Origin: Cyanophora paradoxa
Lineage: Eukaryota; Glaucocystophyceae; Cyanophorales; Cyanophoraceae
Reading direction: 5' to 3'
Length of the DNA stretch: 64,000 nucleotides
NCBI GenBank assembly: GCA_004431415.1
Contig: QPMI01000415.1
Coordinates: 62,001 to 126,000, forward strand
Under the pieces are notes generated by a model, which worked only from the letters and a program-made list of their open reading frames with translations, was not told the DNA's origin and did no database searches. Numbering within the stretch: the stretch's first letter is position 1; each line of letters begins with the position of its first letter. Of the stretch, positions 44,001 to 53,600 are shown in pieces. A program made the translations under genes and the position numbers.

Positions 44001-44335
44001 TTGGAGGTGATTCCAGAATGACCCCAGGTAAATACAAAAATGAGATGCCAGGTTCTGCTATATTGGAGTATGTGGGTCTGAGAGCCAAAGTTTACAGTTT
44101 CAGAACAGCTGAGATTGAGAGAAGTAAGCTTTCTGGGACTTCCACTGAGGAACTCCAATTCAATGATTTTAAGCAGTGTTTACTTGCAGGTATCAGCAAG
44201 ACTGTGACTGCAAAGCAGAAAAGAAGGGCAGATCACACAATAATAGATACTGTGAGTAGAAGGGTTGCCCTGAATTGCTTTGATGCAAAGAGATACATCT
44301 TACCAGATGGTATTAATTCTGTTCCTTTTAATTAA
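41090..44335 (+). CDS. polB: Protein-primed family B DNA polymerase (Polinton type), in-frame stop
   Basis: One continuous phase of 1,081 codons is interrupted by TAA at 43250-43252. The N-terminal half carries the typical Polinton PolB features. These are VNIRNIDDSCFENAILAWIH, FPVPCDAEIIDKFEAQNAGI, a CxxC finger (CDTCLSRFRSEAKLTAHVD) and an endonuclease-VII-like zinc site (CYLCSERF ... CRDHDHHTGHY ... CRNCN, about residues 502-540). The exonuclease region looks degenerate around VVDQMDDCGTFI. Palm motif A is DANNLYGY (Asp694). After the stop come motif B LMNNSIYGK and motif C HDTDSF. It copies the linear genome from a protein primer at the TIR ends. The stop lies 27 codons after motif A, so any product lacks motifs B and C unless it is read through. 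It overlaps or abuts the integrase gene by 3 bp. Confidence 0.88.
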
Positions 44336-44338
44336 GAG

Positions 44339-45724
44339 ATGCCAGCAACTGGAAGAATAGTCAGGAGAACCATTGAGCAACTACAAGGTAACCTACTGCC
44401 TATCACAGTTCCAAAGGAGGAAAAAGGGGAATCTCGAATTGTTAAAAAGTCTGAAATGAAAGAGCTTGTCCCAGTAGAGATCCCAGTTGCTATTGCAGTG
44501 AAAGAAACTAGCAAGATTGCCAAGAGATTCTATGATGTGAGAACTGGTTACAAAGGGCTTCAAGCTATGAGGGCTGAGTTACCAGATGAATCCTATAAGC
44601 AGTTGCAAGAGTTCTATAAAAAGCAAGAGGTAGTTCAGATCAATGCACCTGCTATATCTAGAAAGAGAGATCCCATGGTCCCAATTAGGCAACCCCTTGA
44701 TACCTATGTGATTGATTTGCTCTTTTTCCCAGCTTACAAGAAACAAAACAATGGTTATGATACCTTTATGACTGCTATGGAATCCACACTGAGAACTGGG
44801 TATATCATACCTATAAGGGATAAATCAGCTCTCACTACATTGGCTGCATTTAAACAGCTTGAGATGAGAGTAGCAAGACCCATAGTAAAAGTTCAATCAG
44901 ATGCTGGGAGTGAATTCCAAAATCGAATATTCCAGGAGTATCTATCTAGTAAATACATAGAACACCAAGTGAGTGGAACTGCAGACCACAGAAGCCAAGG
45001 TCGAATTGAAGCCTTTAACAAGCAGATTAAGAGATTGATCACAAACTACTGCATAGCCAATAACACAGCTAGATTCTTTGATGTGTTAGGTGATATTGAG
45101 TATAATTACAATAACACAGTTCACTCAGCTACTAAGATGAAGCCAGGTGAAACTACAGAGGAGCATTATAGGTATATAGTGGGATTAGAAGATGAAAGGT
45201 TCAAGAAATCAATAGCTTATCTTGATACCATGCAGCCTGGCATGTTTGTTAGAGTGAAAGTAGAGAAGAACCCCTTTGCTAAACAGGGTAACAATTGGTC
45301 TAGGATGGTTTACACTGTTGATAGTAGGGAAGGCTTTAAGTTTAAGCTAAGGAGTCCCACTGGTGAGATCATAGATAACAGGTTTGCTTTCCATGAGCTG
45401 TTGCCTGTGAATGCAGTTGAGTATCTGGAAACACCTACAGTGGATGCCTTAGAGCAAGCTAAAGAGGAAGCTAGGGTTGATGCTGCTATAAGGAGAGAAG
45501 GCATAGAAGCTTCTAATGAAGTCCCAGATAAGCCTTTGATAGAGGCTAGAAAGGAGAAGGCTGGGAAAGTTAACAGGGAACTCAAAAAGCTCACTATAGC
45601 AGGAACACAGAAACTTTCAGAAGTGAATAGCCAGAGATGGTATAATGACTTTCAGACTACTAAGGAGTCATATACAGCCCCTAAACCTCAGAGAACACTA
45701 AGAGAAAGGACCAAAACTAGCTAG
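44339..45724 (+). CDS. RVE-family integrase, DD(35)E
   Basis: The 461-residue protein has an RNase-H-fold core. Asp126 is in DTYVIDLLFF, Asp188 in VQSDAGSEFQ and Glu224 in SQGRIEAFNKQ. Exactly 35 residues lie between the second Asp and the Glu. A C-terminal SH3-like DNA-binding region follows (MQPGMFVRVKVEKNP, then FAFHELLPV). A classical N-terminal HHCC zinc site was not seen; the N-terminus is basic and helical instead. Integrases of this type join linear element ends to host DNA and leave 5-6 bp duplications, in agreement with TCAAGA here. It starts 3 bp after the polymerase stop and is probably co-transcribed. The frame is intact, including all catalytic residues. Confidence 0.9.
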   Translation: MPATGRIVRRTIEQLQGNLLPITVPKEEKGESRIVKKSEMKELVPVEIPVAIAVKETSKIAKRFYDVRTGYKGLQAMRAELPDESYKQLQEFYKKQEVVQINAPAISRKRDPMVPIRQPLDTYVIDLLFFPAYKKQNNGYDTFMTAMESTLRTGYIIPIRDKSALTTLAAFKQLEMRVARPIVKVQSDAGSEFQNRIFQEYLSSKYIEHQVSGTADHRSQGRIEAFNKQIKRLITNYCIANNTARFFDVLGDIEYNYNNTVHSATKMKPGETTEEHYRYIVGLEDERFKKSIAYLDTMQPGMFVRVKVEKNPFAKQGNNWSRMVYTVDSREGFKFKLRSPTGEIIDNRFAFHELLPVNAVEYLETPTVDALEQAKEEARVDAAIRREGIEASNEVPDKPLIEARKEKAGKVNRELKKLTIAGTQKLSEVNSQRWYNDFQTTKESYTAPKPQRTLRERTKTS

Positions 45725-46318
45725 TTTCATAGCCGAAAACTCGTTTTTTCCAAATATATGTATGACTGATATACATATATGCATATGATATACACATAGT
45801 CTTGTAGAGCATATCAAGCGCTTCACAGCGCTATGCAGAACGTTGCGTTTTGATGATCTGGTGATGAGATATGACAGTTTGAAGATGCCGATAAAAATGT
45901 ATATGTATATATATTTTTTACTATTTTTTCGAAACATTTCTTTCTCGGTCAACCGGCAATACGGAGGTTTGTGTATATATAGTGTATATATGTCGGAGGT
46001 TTGTGTATATATGATGCATATATCACGTGACGTCACGCATGCATAACGCATGAGTCACGCATGCGTAACGCGTGCATAACGCGTGCATAACGCGTGCGTA
46101 ACGCGTGCGTAACGCGTTACGGATAGATAATGGGTAAAGTTTGGGTTCCGGAACCCAAAAATCCAAGAAAATCATACAAACTGCTGTTACTATTCACCAA
46201 CTCATCAGCTATTAAAACCGCGACCATCGCCGGAATCCTCTTTGCATGCTCTATACAACAATGCTACTTTCGCGAACCGGATCTTAGATTTTCCCGGACA
46301 CTGCATTTAGTAAGTATC
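45725..46318. other. Spacer with tandem GCGTAACGCGT repeats before the right TIR
   Basis: No gene supported. From 46036 to 46121 there is a short tandem array of about seven units near GCGTAACGCGTGCATAACGC, ~12 bp each and partly palindromic (ACGCGT, GCATGC). Before it, TGTATATA-rich direct repeats (45970-46022). A frame at 46130-46438 runs into the TIR and is not convincing. Confidence 0.5.
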
Positions 46319-47200
46319 TCCCCTAGATTCCCCCTATTATATAATATTTATATTAAAGTGGACTCAAGGTTGACTCATATTAATCGTAAAAGTAGTAAAA
46401 GTATATGGATTTTGTTACGAATTCAATGCAAGGGTTGACTAAGTGGGTTGAGTTGACTCAAATTTCACAGGAAATAACAATGAATCAGAGTATAAAATGC
46501 ATTTTTTGAATCAACTACACCAACTAACACTGAGATTTTCACAATATATGAGGTCCTTACTGAATATGGTTTGTGTGACAGGTGTGACAGGTCTATCCCG
46601 TGGATTTTAAAAATCAATTTCTCACTAGGACTTTCCTTGGGATTGACCTGTCACACCTGTCACACCTGTCACACCCAATTTTCTAAGGGTCCCCCCTTAG
46701 ACTCAATAAAACATGATAAAAACATATAAGTTTCATGTATAATTACGATTGAATTCAATAAGAGATCGATTTGTTTTATTTAACAAATGAATCTTTTATG
46801 GATCTTAATCGAGTTTAGCGATATGTTTCCGATTAAATGAATTAAATTTAATTAAATTTAATCGAGAAAGTACATGAATATAATATCGATTAAATAAATA
46901 AACCAAAAGACCAATCACACATAGTAAAATGCGGAGTTTTAACCAGAGGCAAGATCTAATTGAGATTCAGTTATATTATTCGGAAATATATACAGATTAT
47001 CGATTAAATCAGTAAGACTAATCGGAAAATAAGAGAAATTTACGATAAAATATCGAAAAGAATACAAAATAATCGAAATAAATGAATATTCGATAAGATA
47101 TACACAGATTATCGATTGATTGAAATAGAATATACGAGATATATCAACAAAATCAATTAAGATTAAGCCGAGGGTTAAAACTCCGCATTTTACTATGTGT
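46319..47200 (-). repeat. Right terminal inverted repeat (~882 bp)
   Basis: Reverse complement of 18466-19346 with very few differences. It contains the right iteron palindrome (46554-46676) and the nested copy of the outer 28-bp end (46917-46944). Such high identity fits either recent integration or TIR homogenisation. Confidence 0.93.
46554..46676 (-). repeat. Iteron palindrome, right TIR copy
   Basis: Mirror image of 18990-19112: two GTGTGACAG iterons, the spacer, then three inverted ones (ACCTGTCACAC). Confidence 0.85.
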
Positions 47201-47206
47201 TCAAGA
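47201..47206. repeat. Right target-site duplication (TCAAGA)
   Basis: Matches 18460-18465 exactly and abuts the right terminal repeat. Confidence 0.9.
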
Positions 47207-47496
47207 AGCTCAAGCTCTTCAAGCTGTACGAGCACGTCGGCATCATCTACAGCCGGCCGCCAGCTCCACCACCGACCCTGGTCCACCTCCCTGGCCGGCA
47301 GCGGCGGCGGCGCTCCGGCAGCATGGCCATGGCCACCCAGTGTCCGCCGCGCCCCCCCCTCCCCTCCCCCCCACCCCTAACCGTTGTGATCCGCTTTCGC
47401 AGCAGGGAACCGGTTGGGCCTTCCGGATCCGTAAGCACTCGCAGCGCTATCGGTGCAGGCATCGATATCGGCTCGCTCGCCAACCACTTCTCATAA
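47207..47496 (+). pseudogene. Host gene, 3' part, separated by the element
   Basis: Codon phase continues that of 18465, reading KLKLFKLYEHVGIIYSRPPA and then PTLVHLPGRQRRRRSGSMAM. The frame stays open to TAA 47494. Possible GT-AG introns lie at about 47341-47402 and 47430-47459, each keeping or nearly keeping phase. With the left part it would form a small membrane-anchored basic protein. Family not recognised. Confidence 0.45.
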
Positions 47497-47629
47497 TCCA
47501 ACCAAAACAACCCTTCAGATATATACAGCTAGACATAGCTATAGTTCGAAATACTTGCGAAAGCCGAAAGGAAAAGCTGCCGGGATTTATTCAAGAAAAT
47601 ATATACGCTGTGCGGGCCGGCCTACTAGG

Positions 47630-50600
47630 CTATTGCCTCCGTGCAAAGAGAAAGGCCAGCAGAGCGCAGAGAACGGCCGCGCCGAGCCCGAAGATCGACT
47701 GGCCGGCTGGGGCGGGCTTGACGGCGCTCTTGGGGACGGCCAAACCCGGGTCCTGCGCGTACGAGATCGCGATCTGCGGCGCGGCGCGAAGCTCGGATGA
47801 GCGCGCTTCGAATTCACTGGCTCGCCGACGAAACTTAAGCTTAAAACCATCGGAGCGCGCACCCGCTGCAGTTGTTGCAGCTGCGCGGGCGTCTGCCCCG
47901 ATTGCGCGAGCTGAACGATCGCCAAGTTGGACATGCCGGAGTAGGGCGCTGAAAGTCCCGCTGTGTTGATCTCCAAAGACGTCGCGGAAACAACCGTGAA
48001 CCCTTCCCCGAGGTTGATGACCTGCGCGTGCCCGCCGTCGGCGCTCATTTAATGTCGGGATCGTCGAGGACACAAAGGTCACCAGCTGCTGATTCTGCTG
48101 CGCCAGGCGGCGACCGCCCGTCGCCGAACGGACGCTGCAGACGGCCCCTGTGCGCTTTGCAGATGAGCCCGAGCGGCTCAACGGTTCGCGCGCAGCTCTG
48201 CGGCGCATGCGCATGCGCACCCTTCCCCAGCGCCGCAGCGCTCGCCGCAGAGAAGACGGCCTCGCACGGCACGACGCCGCCGGCCGTCTGTCCGACCGAG
48301 TACGGGACGTCGAAGTCGACGAAGATCCTCCGCATTCCCGCGGGGCTGCCGCCCTCGAAATAGGCGTCCCCGACCGTGACGAACTGCGCGCGAGCGCAAC
48401 GGATTACACACGAGAAATACCGCGAAATACGGCCACCCCGACCCACCTCGCAGGTCTCGGGTTCGCACTTCCCGATGAACTCGCACCACTTCTCTGCGCG
48501 AGCCTCAGAATTTCGAAGAGGGAAGTCGGTGCAAAATCCGTTGACCGATATTCTTGGGGAACTTGCAGCGCCCGACGTCTGTGCCGCAAACTGCAGGATC
48601 AAGTGTTAACGTTAGTTTGCCTTCTCGAGAGCTCGCGGTCGAGATTGACAGGCGCGGCGCGGTGGCGCACCTTGGCACGGAGAGCACTGCACAGAGGTGA
48701 GCGTCAGTATTAATATTACTGATATTACTGCGGCGCCGGCTGCTGGCGTCGCTCAAGGCAGTGGCACCTGGTAGCAGCTCTTGAGCGTCGGGATGGTGAG
48801 GACGGTGCCGTTCGCGCGTTCCGCGACAGTCTGCGATCGCGACGTCGGCCCCGCGGCCGGCGCCGCGGCCCGATGCAGACGCGCGCGCGGCGTCGGCGAA
48901 CCCTGAGAAGCTCGTCTTCCCACAGGACGTTCATGAAGGCGCCCTCGGCGAAATTGGCCTGACACGGCGTAATATTCATTAGCCCGTCTTTAAGGATCGC
49001 GCAGCTCGCTGACCGTCGCGAGCCACGTAGAGTCCGACGTGATTGAAGTATTCGCCATGAAGAGGCCTGCGAAATTAAAGCGCGCAGTCAGCACCGAGCG
49101 AGCAACGCGCTTAATTATAAGGGCGCGAGCACCGGCGCCCTGTCCCTGCGGCATGGCGACGGAGTTCTGGAGGATGACCGGCTCGTGGAACTCGCAATTG
49201 ACGCACGCCAGGATAGCAATACCGCCACCGTACATGCCGCGCGCTGCTTTCGCGGTCAGACTTAAACCTTCTTTTGCGGTCGACGTCGCCGCGACTCGGG
49301 CAAATTTGAACCGGAGTTCTGCCAGACGGTGCTGTTGTTCATGACGAGCCGGGCAGTAGTGGCCTTGTTCGAACGCGCCATGAAGAACAGTCCTCCGCCG
49401 ATGTGCGAGTCTTCATCGGAATCGCCGGCCCACCACGAAAATCCTGTTCCCATTGTGGATCACGATCGTATATATATGTAGCAATGGCAACGTGTAAAGT
49501 GATTCGCGAATCCCATTCTAAAACCCTTTGTGCAGACTTGATTCGTGTGAACTCACCGGCTGTGTTGTTGTAAAGCAGACTCTCGCCGCCAACGAAGGAG
49601 ACCGAGTCGACAGCAAAAATGCCGCCGCCCATAATCCCCCTGATCGCGAGACGACCGGCTTCTAGATCACCGCTTGACGATAGATAAAATGAGGCGCTTG
49701 GCACCTGTTGCTCTCGAAGAGGCACGAGTCGACAGTGACGGGGGTGTCGCTGTGGAAGACCCCGAGCCCGCCGCCCTGGCCCAGCCCCCGCAGCTCCGAC
49801 TTCAGCTTCTGGGCCCGCTGCAAAGTCCGGCACACACTCATGATCAGCTAAACAGCAGTGTCAGATGCCGCCGCAATCAGCAAACCGCCGAATTCTCTTC
49901 TCCGGAGGGGTCCAGCATTGTTCCTGCGCCGTTATTCTGCGGAGAGATTTAGAGTGTCAGAAAAGAGCATCAAAGGATACATTCTATCCGATTTGAGCAC
50001 CTTGAAGGCAACGCGAGAAAGGGAAACGCCGCCGGCTCGGAACTTCAATTCGTCTTTTTCGAGCGCCAGGAAGATTCCGACTGAGAGGCCACCGCCAGCG
50101 AAGCCCTCATTGTCTGCATGGGCGACGGAGTTAGTCTGATTTCCGGTCGCTCCAAGTGAATGCGAGTGGCTCGAGCTCACATTCAAAGGCGGTGATCGAG
50201 AATGATGCAAGACAGCCGCTTCGGACCAGAGCGCCGCCTGTGATCATGAGCCGCCCGCGACCAGACGATCATGCATGCGCAAATGACTTATGAGGAGACG
50301 ACCACAATACATCGAAGCAAGGAAGACGGGAAGCACCGCCGTTCGTCCCCATGTTGTTCGAGAATGAGCAGTACGTGACGGTAAGCTTGGCCGTCTCGCC
50401 GGCGCACGTGAGGGCGCCGCCGGCTGCGCCTCGAAATTAAGGTACTGAAAATTGGACGAGCCGCGCATGCAGCGATTTCGACGAACCTTCGCCATCGACG
50501 TCATTGTGGTTGTCTGATTGCAATTGTGTACATGGAGCGGTCAGCAATCAATATTGAAACAACTACAAGATTGCCGAGTCAAAATTCGCACGGGAGAATA

Positions 50601-53600
50601 TGACGGCGTCCAGAGTGGCGGTGGCGTCCTTCACGAAGACGGCGCCTCCGATCGTGTTCTCGCGAACGACGGAGCTGGAGATGGATACGGGCGCGCTCGT
50701 CCAGATTGCGGCTCCGCGATCCCTGTACGCAGCCGCCTTTAATTTAATGGTCGGCACTGGTGTCGAGAGGGTCCGAGCGCACGCGGAGTTGAAGTCGAAG
50801 ACACCCAAGCGGATTGTCACAGGCTCGGTCGCCGCGTGTATTGCGAGCGCCCCGCCAAAGTGCCGGTTAACGTCGGGCACATTCCCGGTAACCTCGGGCG
50901 TGCTGGCGTTGTTTTCCTGCGTGGCAAGATCGCCGTAGTACATGTACATTCTGGGCAAGCGCTAGCGGACCTTGAAGACGCAAGTGTCGAAGGAGACGCT
51001 GTGCGCGGGCACGAGAGGGTGCCCGACGACCACGGCGCCGCCGGCGACGGCGTGGTTCTCTGCGAACGTGCTGTTCACGACCGTCGCGGAGCTCTGGCCC
51101 ATGACCGCCAGCGCGCCCCCCTCGGGGCACGTCGGGCATCCGTTCTGAAGGCGCGTTAAACGTTGGTCGACTGCAATAATGGGCCGACTGCAAAACTACG
51201 TATACCTTCAGGAACATGCAACCAGACACGGACGCCTGAGCGCCCTCCAAAATCGCCAGCGCGCCGCCTGTACATGGACGGCCCCTTAAGCTTCAGCTCC
51301 ACTTCCCAGAGGCACGCGTACGGGAGGCGCGGACCTGGTCCGTGTGGGTTTTCGTTCTTTAGGAAGAGGACGTTCTGTCCGACAGTCGGCGCGCGATCAG
51401 CAAGCGCTAGCGCTGTCACAGTGTGGCATTTGAGCGGGCGGTTTACAAGCGCCGCACCTTGATTGATGCCGACACGGTCGGCCCCCGCAGGGTGATGGCG
51501 GCCGTCGATCGCGACGGATCGCCCTGTCCATCCTTCCGGGTTTGGGTAACGTTGCCGCCGCAGGCAGCGACGGTGATGCCGAGGGGGACGACCAGTGGCG
51601 AGGCGTGGCTGAGCGTGAGCATGCCCTTCGCCCCGTTGTTGCATATAATGACCGTGTCGGTTGCCGAGTGCGGGCCTTGCATGCCCGCCGAATAGCTACG
51701 GAGGATGACGGTCGAGCCGTCGGCACCGGCGAGAGGCTCCGGAGGCGCCCAGATTGACGTCTCGTTTTTCAGGTAGTTCCCGCCTTTCTGCTCAACGATT
51801 AACAGATCGTAAATCTAAAAGCCACGATTGAACCGGAAACAAATTTAACGCTCCGCACCAGGAAAACTCCGACCTGCACCGGACGGCCGGCGGTGGACGT
51901 GCCGACCTTCTTCAGGGCGTACGCGATCGCCCTGTCGATCGAGCTGAAGACGGCGGCTGACGGCGCGGGGCCGGTGGCCGAGATCGGCACGAATGGGTTG
52001 GGGACGGTCTCGTTGAACTGCAGCTCTTCGTCGACGAATACGTCTGATGACGAAAGAAGCGGTTCGGACGTCGATTGTAAAAACAGCAACAAAGAGGCTC
52101 TGCTCACGGTCGTCGTAGGGGGTGACGTGGTCGATTTGCAGGACCACTTTTCCCGAGCCACATCCGCCGTCGAAGGCCGCAACGTTGACCGCAGTCTGCG
52201 ACCCCTCCAGAAGCAGCGCGAAGACAGATGTCTCAGCGGCCGCGTCATGCGCCGAGTCTGCAAGGGCGAGGGAGGATGGATTTTGAATTCGAAGGCTACT
52301 TTGCATCGGGGCGATCGGCTCGCGCACCAAGACGGACGGGACCCGAGCACGCGTGCGAGAAGCAACCCTCGTTCTTGACATCGATGACAGTGGCAAACGC
52401 TGATGCAGTGGTGCTGAACCGGTAGAGGCCCGTCGTCGTTGCGTTGAACTGCGATGTGCCACGTGCACGCGTACGGTGAGTACTTTATCGTAATTATAAT
52501 AGCGTTCCATTCGTTTCGCACGAGGAACTGCACGGCGTATGCAGAGTGCCGCATGCAGACGGTGGTCTTGCCTCGGACCTTGTACTCGCAAAGCGACGCG
52601 ATCTCGGTGCGGCCCAGAGAAAGTACCGGAATCTTGTGGTCCGGCGGGCAGCTGCGCATGCAGAAACGTTCGCGCAGCTCAAAGGGCGCCGAAAAGCGCC
52701 GACGCGGAACTGCCCCCACCTTGAGTTGCTGATGTCAACCAGCGCGTAGTCGGGGCTGCGAATGCGAAGGTAGAGGCAGATCATGATCATGATCGGCTCT
52801 GGGCAACCAGATCTAGAATCGCCCGCGGCCGGACGCCGAGCGCGACGCAGCCGCACATGGTGAAATTGGGGTTGTAGGGGCGAAAGGCAAACTCCTTCAC
52901 ATTCTTCGCGTGGGTTGCTGCGGCGAGCTCGAGGTCAGACCAGCTGCCTGCCGGCGAGCGCAGCGCAACCGTTGAACGGCCACACCCATCAAGCGTCCGA
53001 GGTCGGAGGAAGGGTCGACAGTGTCGAGGTCCGGCTGGCGGAAAGGCCGCAGCCGCGCCTCGGCGCCCTCCTTCACGACGGAATTCTCCCGCGGTCGGGG
53101 CGCTCGCTCCGCAGCGACCATGAGGGCGGGCTCGACCGGCAGGGGCTCGGTGATCGTCCAGTTCGCGTTCGGGGGCTCGAACTCGGGCAGGGCCGAGCCG
53201 AAGGAGCTCGGGCTCTGCATCACTGCAAGGTTCCGGTGAAGCGTGGTTACTGTCGGCGAATCGATATCCGGGAAAAGAAACTATGCGCGGCGCACGAATT
53301 CTGCCCGTCGAGACCGCGCGAAAGGTCGAGGCGTGGAGTGACATTTCGTGCTCGAGGAGGGCTCGGCGGCGGGACGTTCGCTGGGTGAGGGGCGTCGGGT
53401 AGGCGCTCGAGCCGTTTACGCTCGCGTTGTAAACTGTGTTACAGAAAGTCGCAGCCACCGCCGTGTCGTTGACAGCAGGGCAGGCCTCATCGACGCGCTG
53501 CACGGCGATCCACTTCTCCTCGCTGCGTCACGCACGGCCGTGATAAGAGGATGACGCGCGTTCCGATCAAGGACCGCAGGCAGTGGTACGTATACGCGGT

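Larger units (their letters stand above)
18466..47200. mobile_element. Integrated Polinton/Maverick-class virus, 28,735 bp
   Basis: The borders are set by matching inverted ends (ACACATAGTAAAATGCGGAG inward from both sides) and the flanking TCAAGA duplication. Base composition changes sharply from GC-rich to AT-rich exactly at both ends. The internal genes include a DD(35)E integrase, protein-primed-type PolB, a packaging ATPase, a candidate double-jelly-roll major capsid protein and two penton-like proteins, which is the Polinton/Maverick core. A primase-helicase, S-adenosylmethionine decarboxylase, patatin, discoidin, S74-tailed fibre and RING protein are added. Genes are intron-poor and tightly packed, with 20-60 bp gaps. 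The copy looks defective as read: the ATPase is disrupted, PolB has a nonsense codon and there are several frameshifts. Some of the frameshifts may be sequencing errors. Confidence 0.92.

Noticed and set aside
46130-46438. 102-residue frame before and into the right TIR
   Set aside because: Half of it lies in the inverted repeat and its residues show no domain-like pattern.
18466-47200. Ciliate-type genetic code (UAA/UAG as Gln) in the element
   Set aside because: The integrase, capsid, penton-like and other genes end at UAA or UAG at natural lengths, with no homologous extension afterwards.
18466-47200. AT-rich block as bacterial or organellar contamination
   Set aside because: Target duplications in a host exon and a host-like insertion within it show that it is integrated in this genome.
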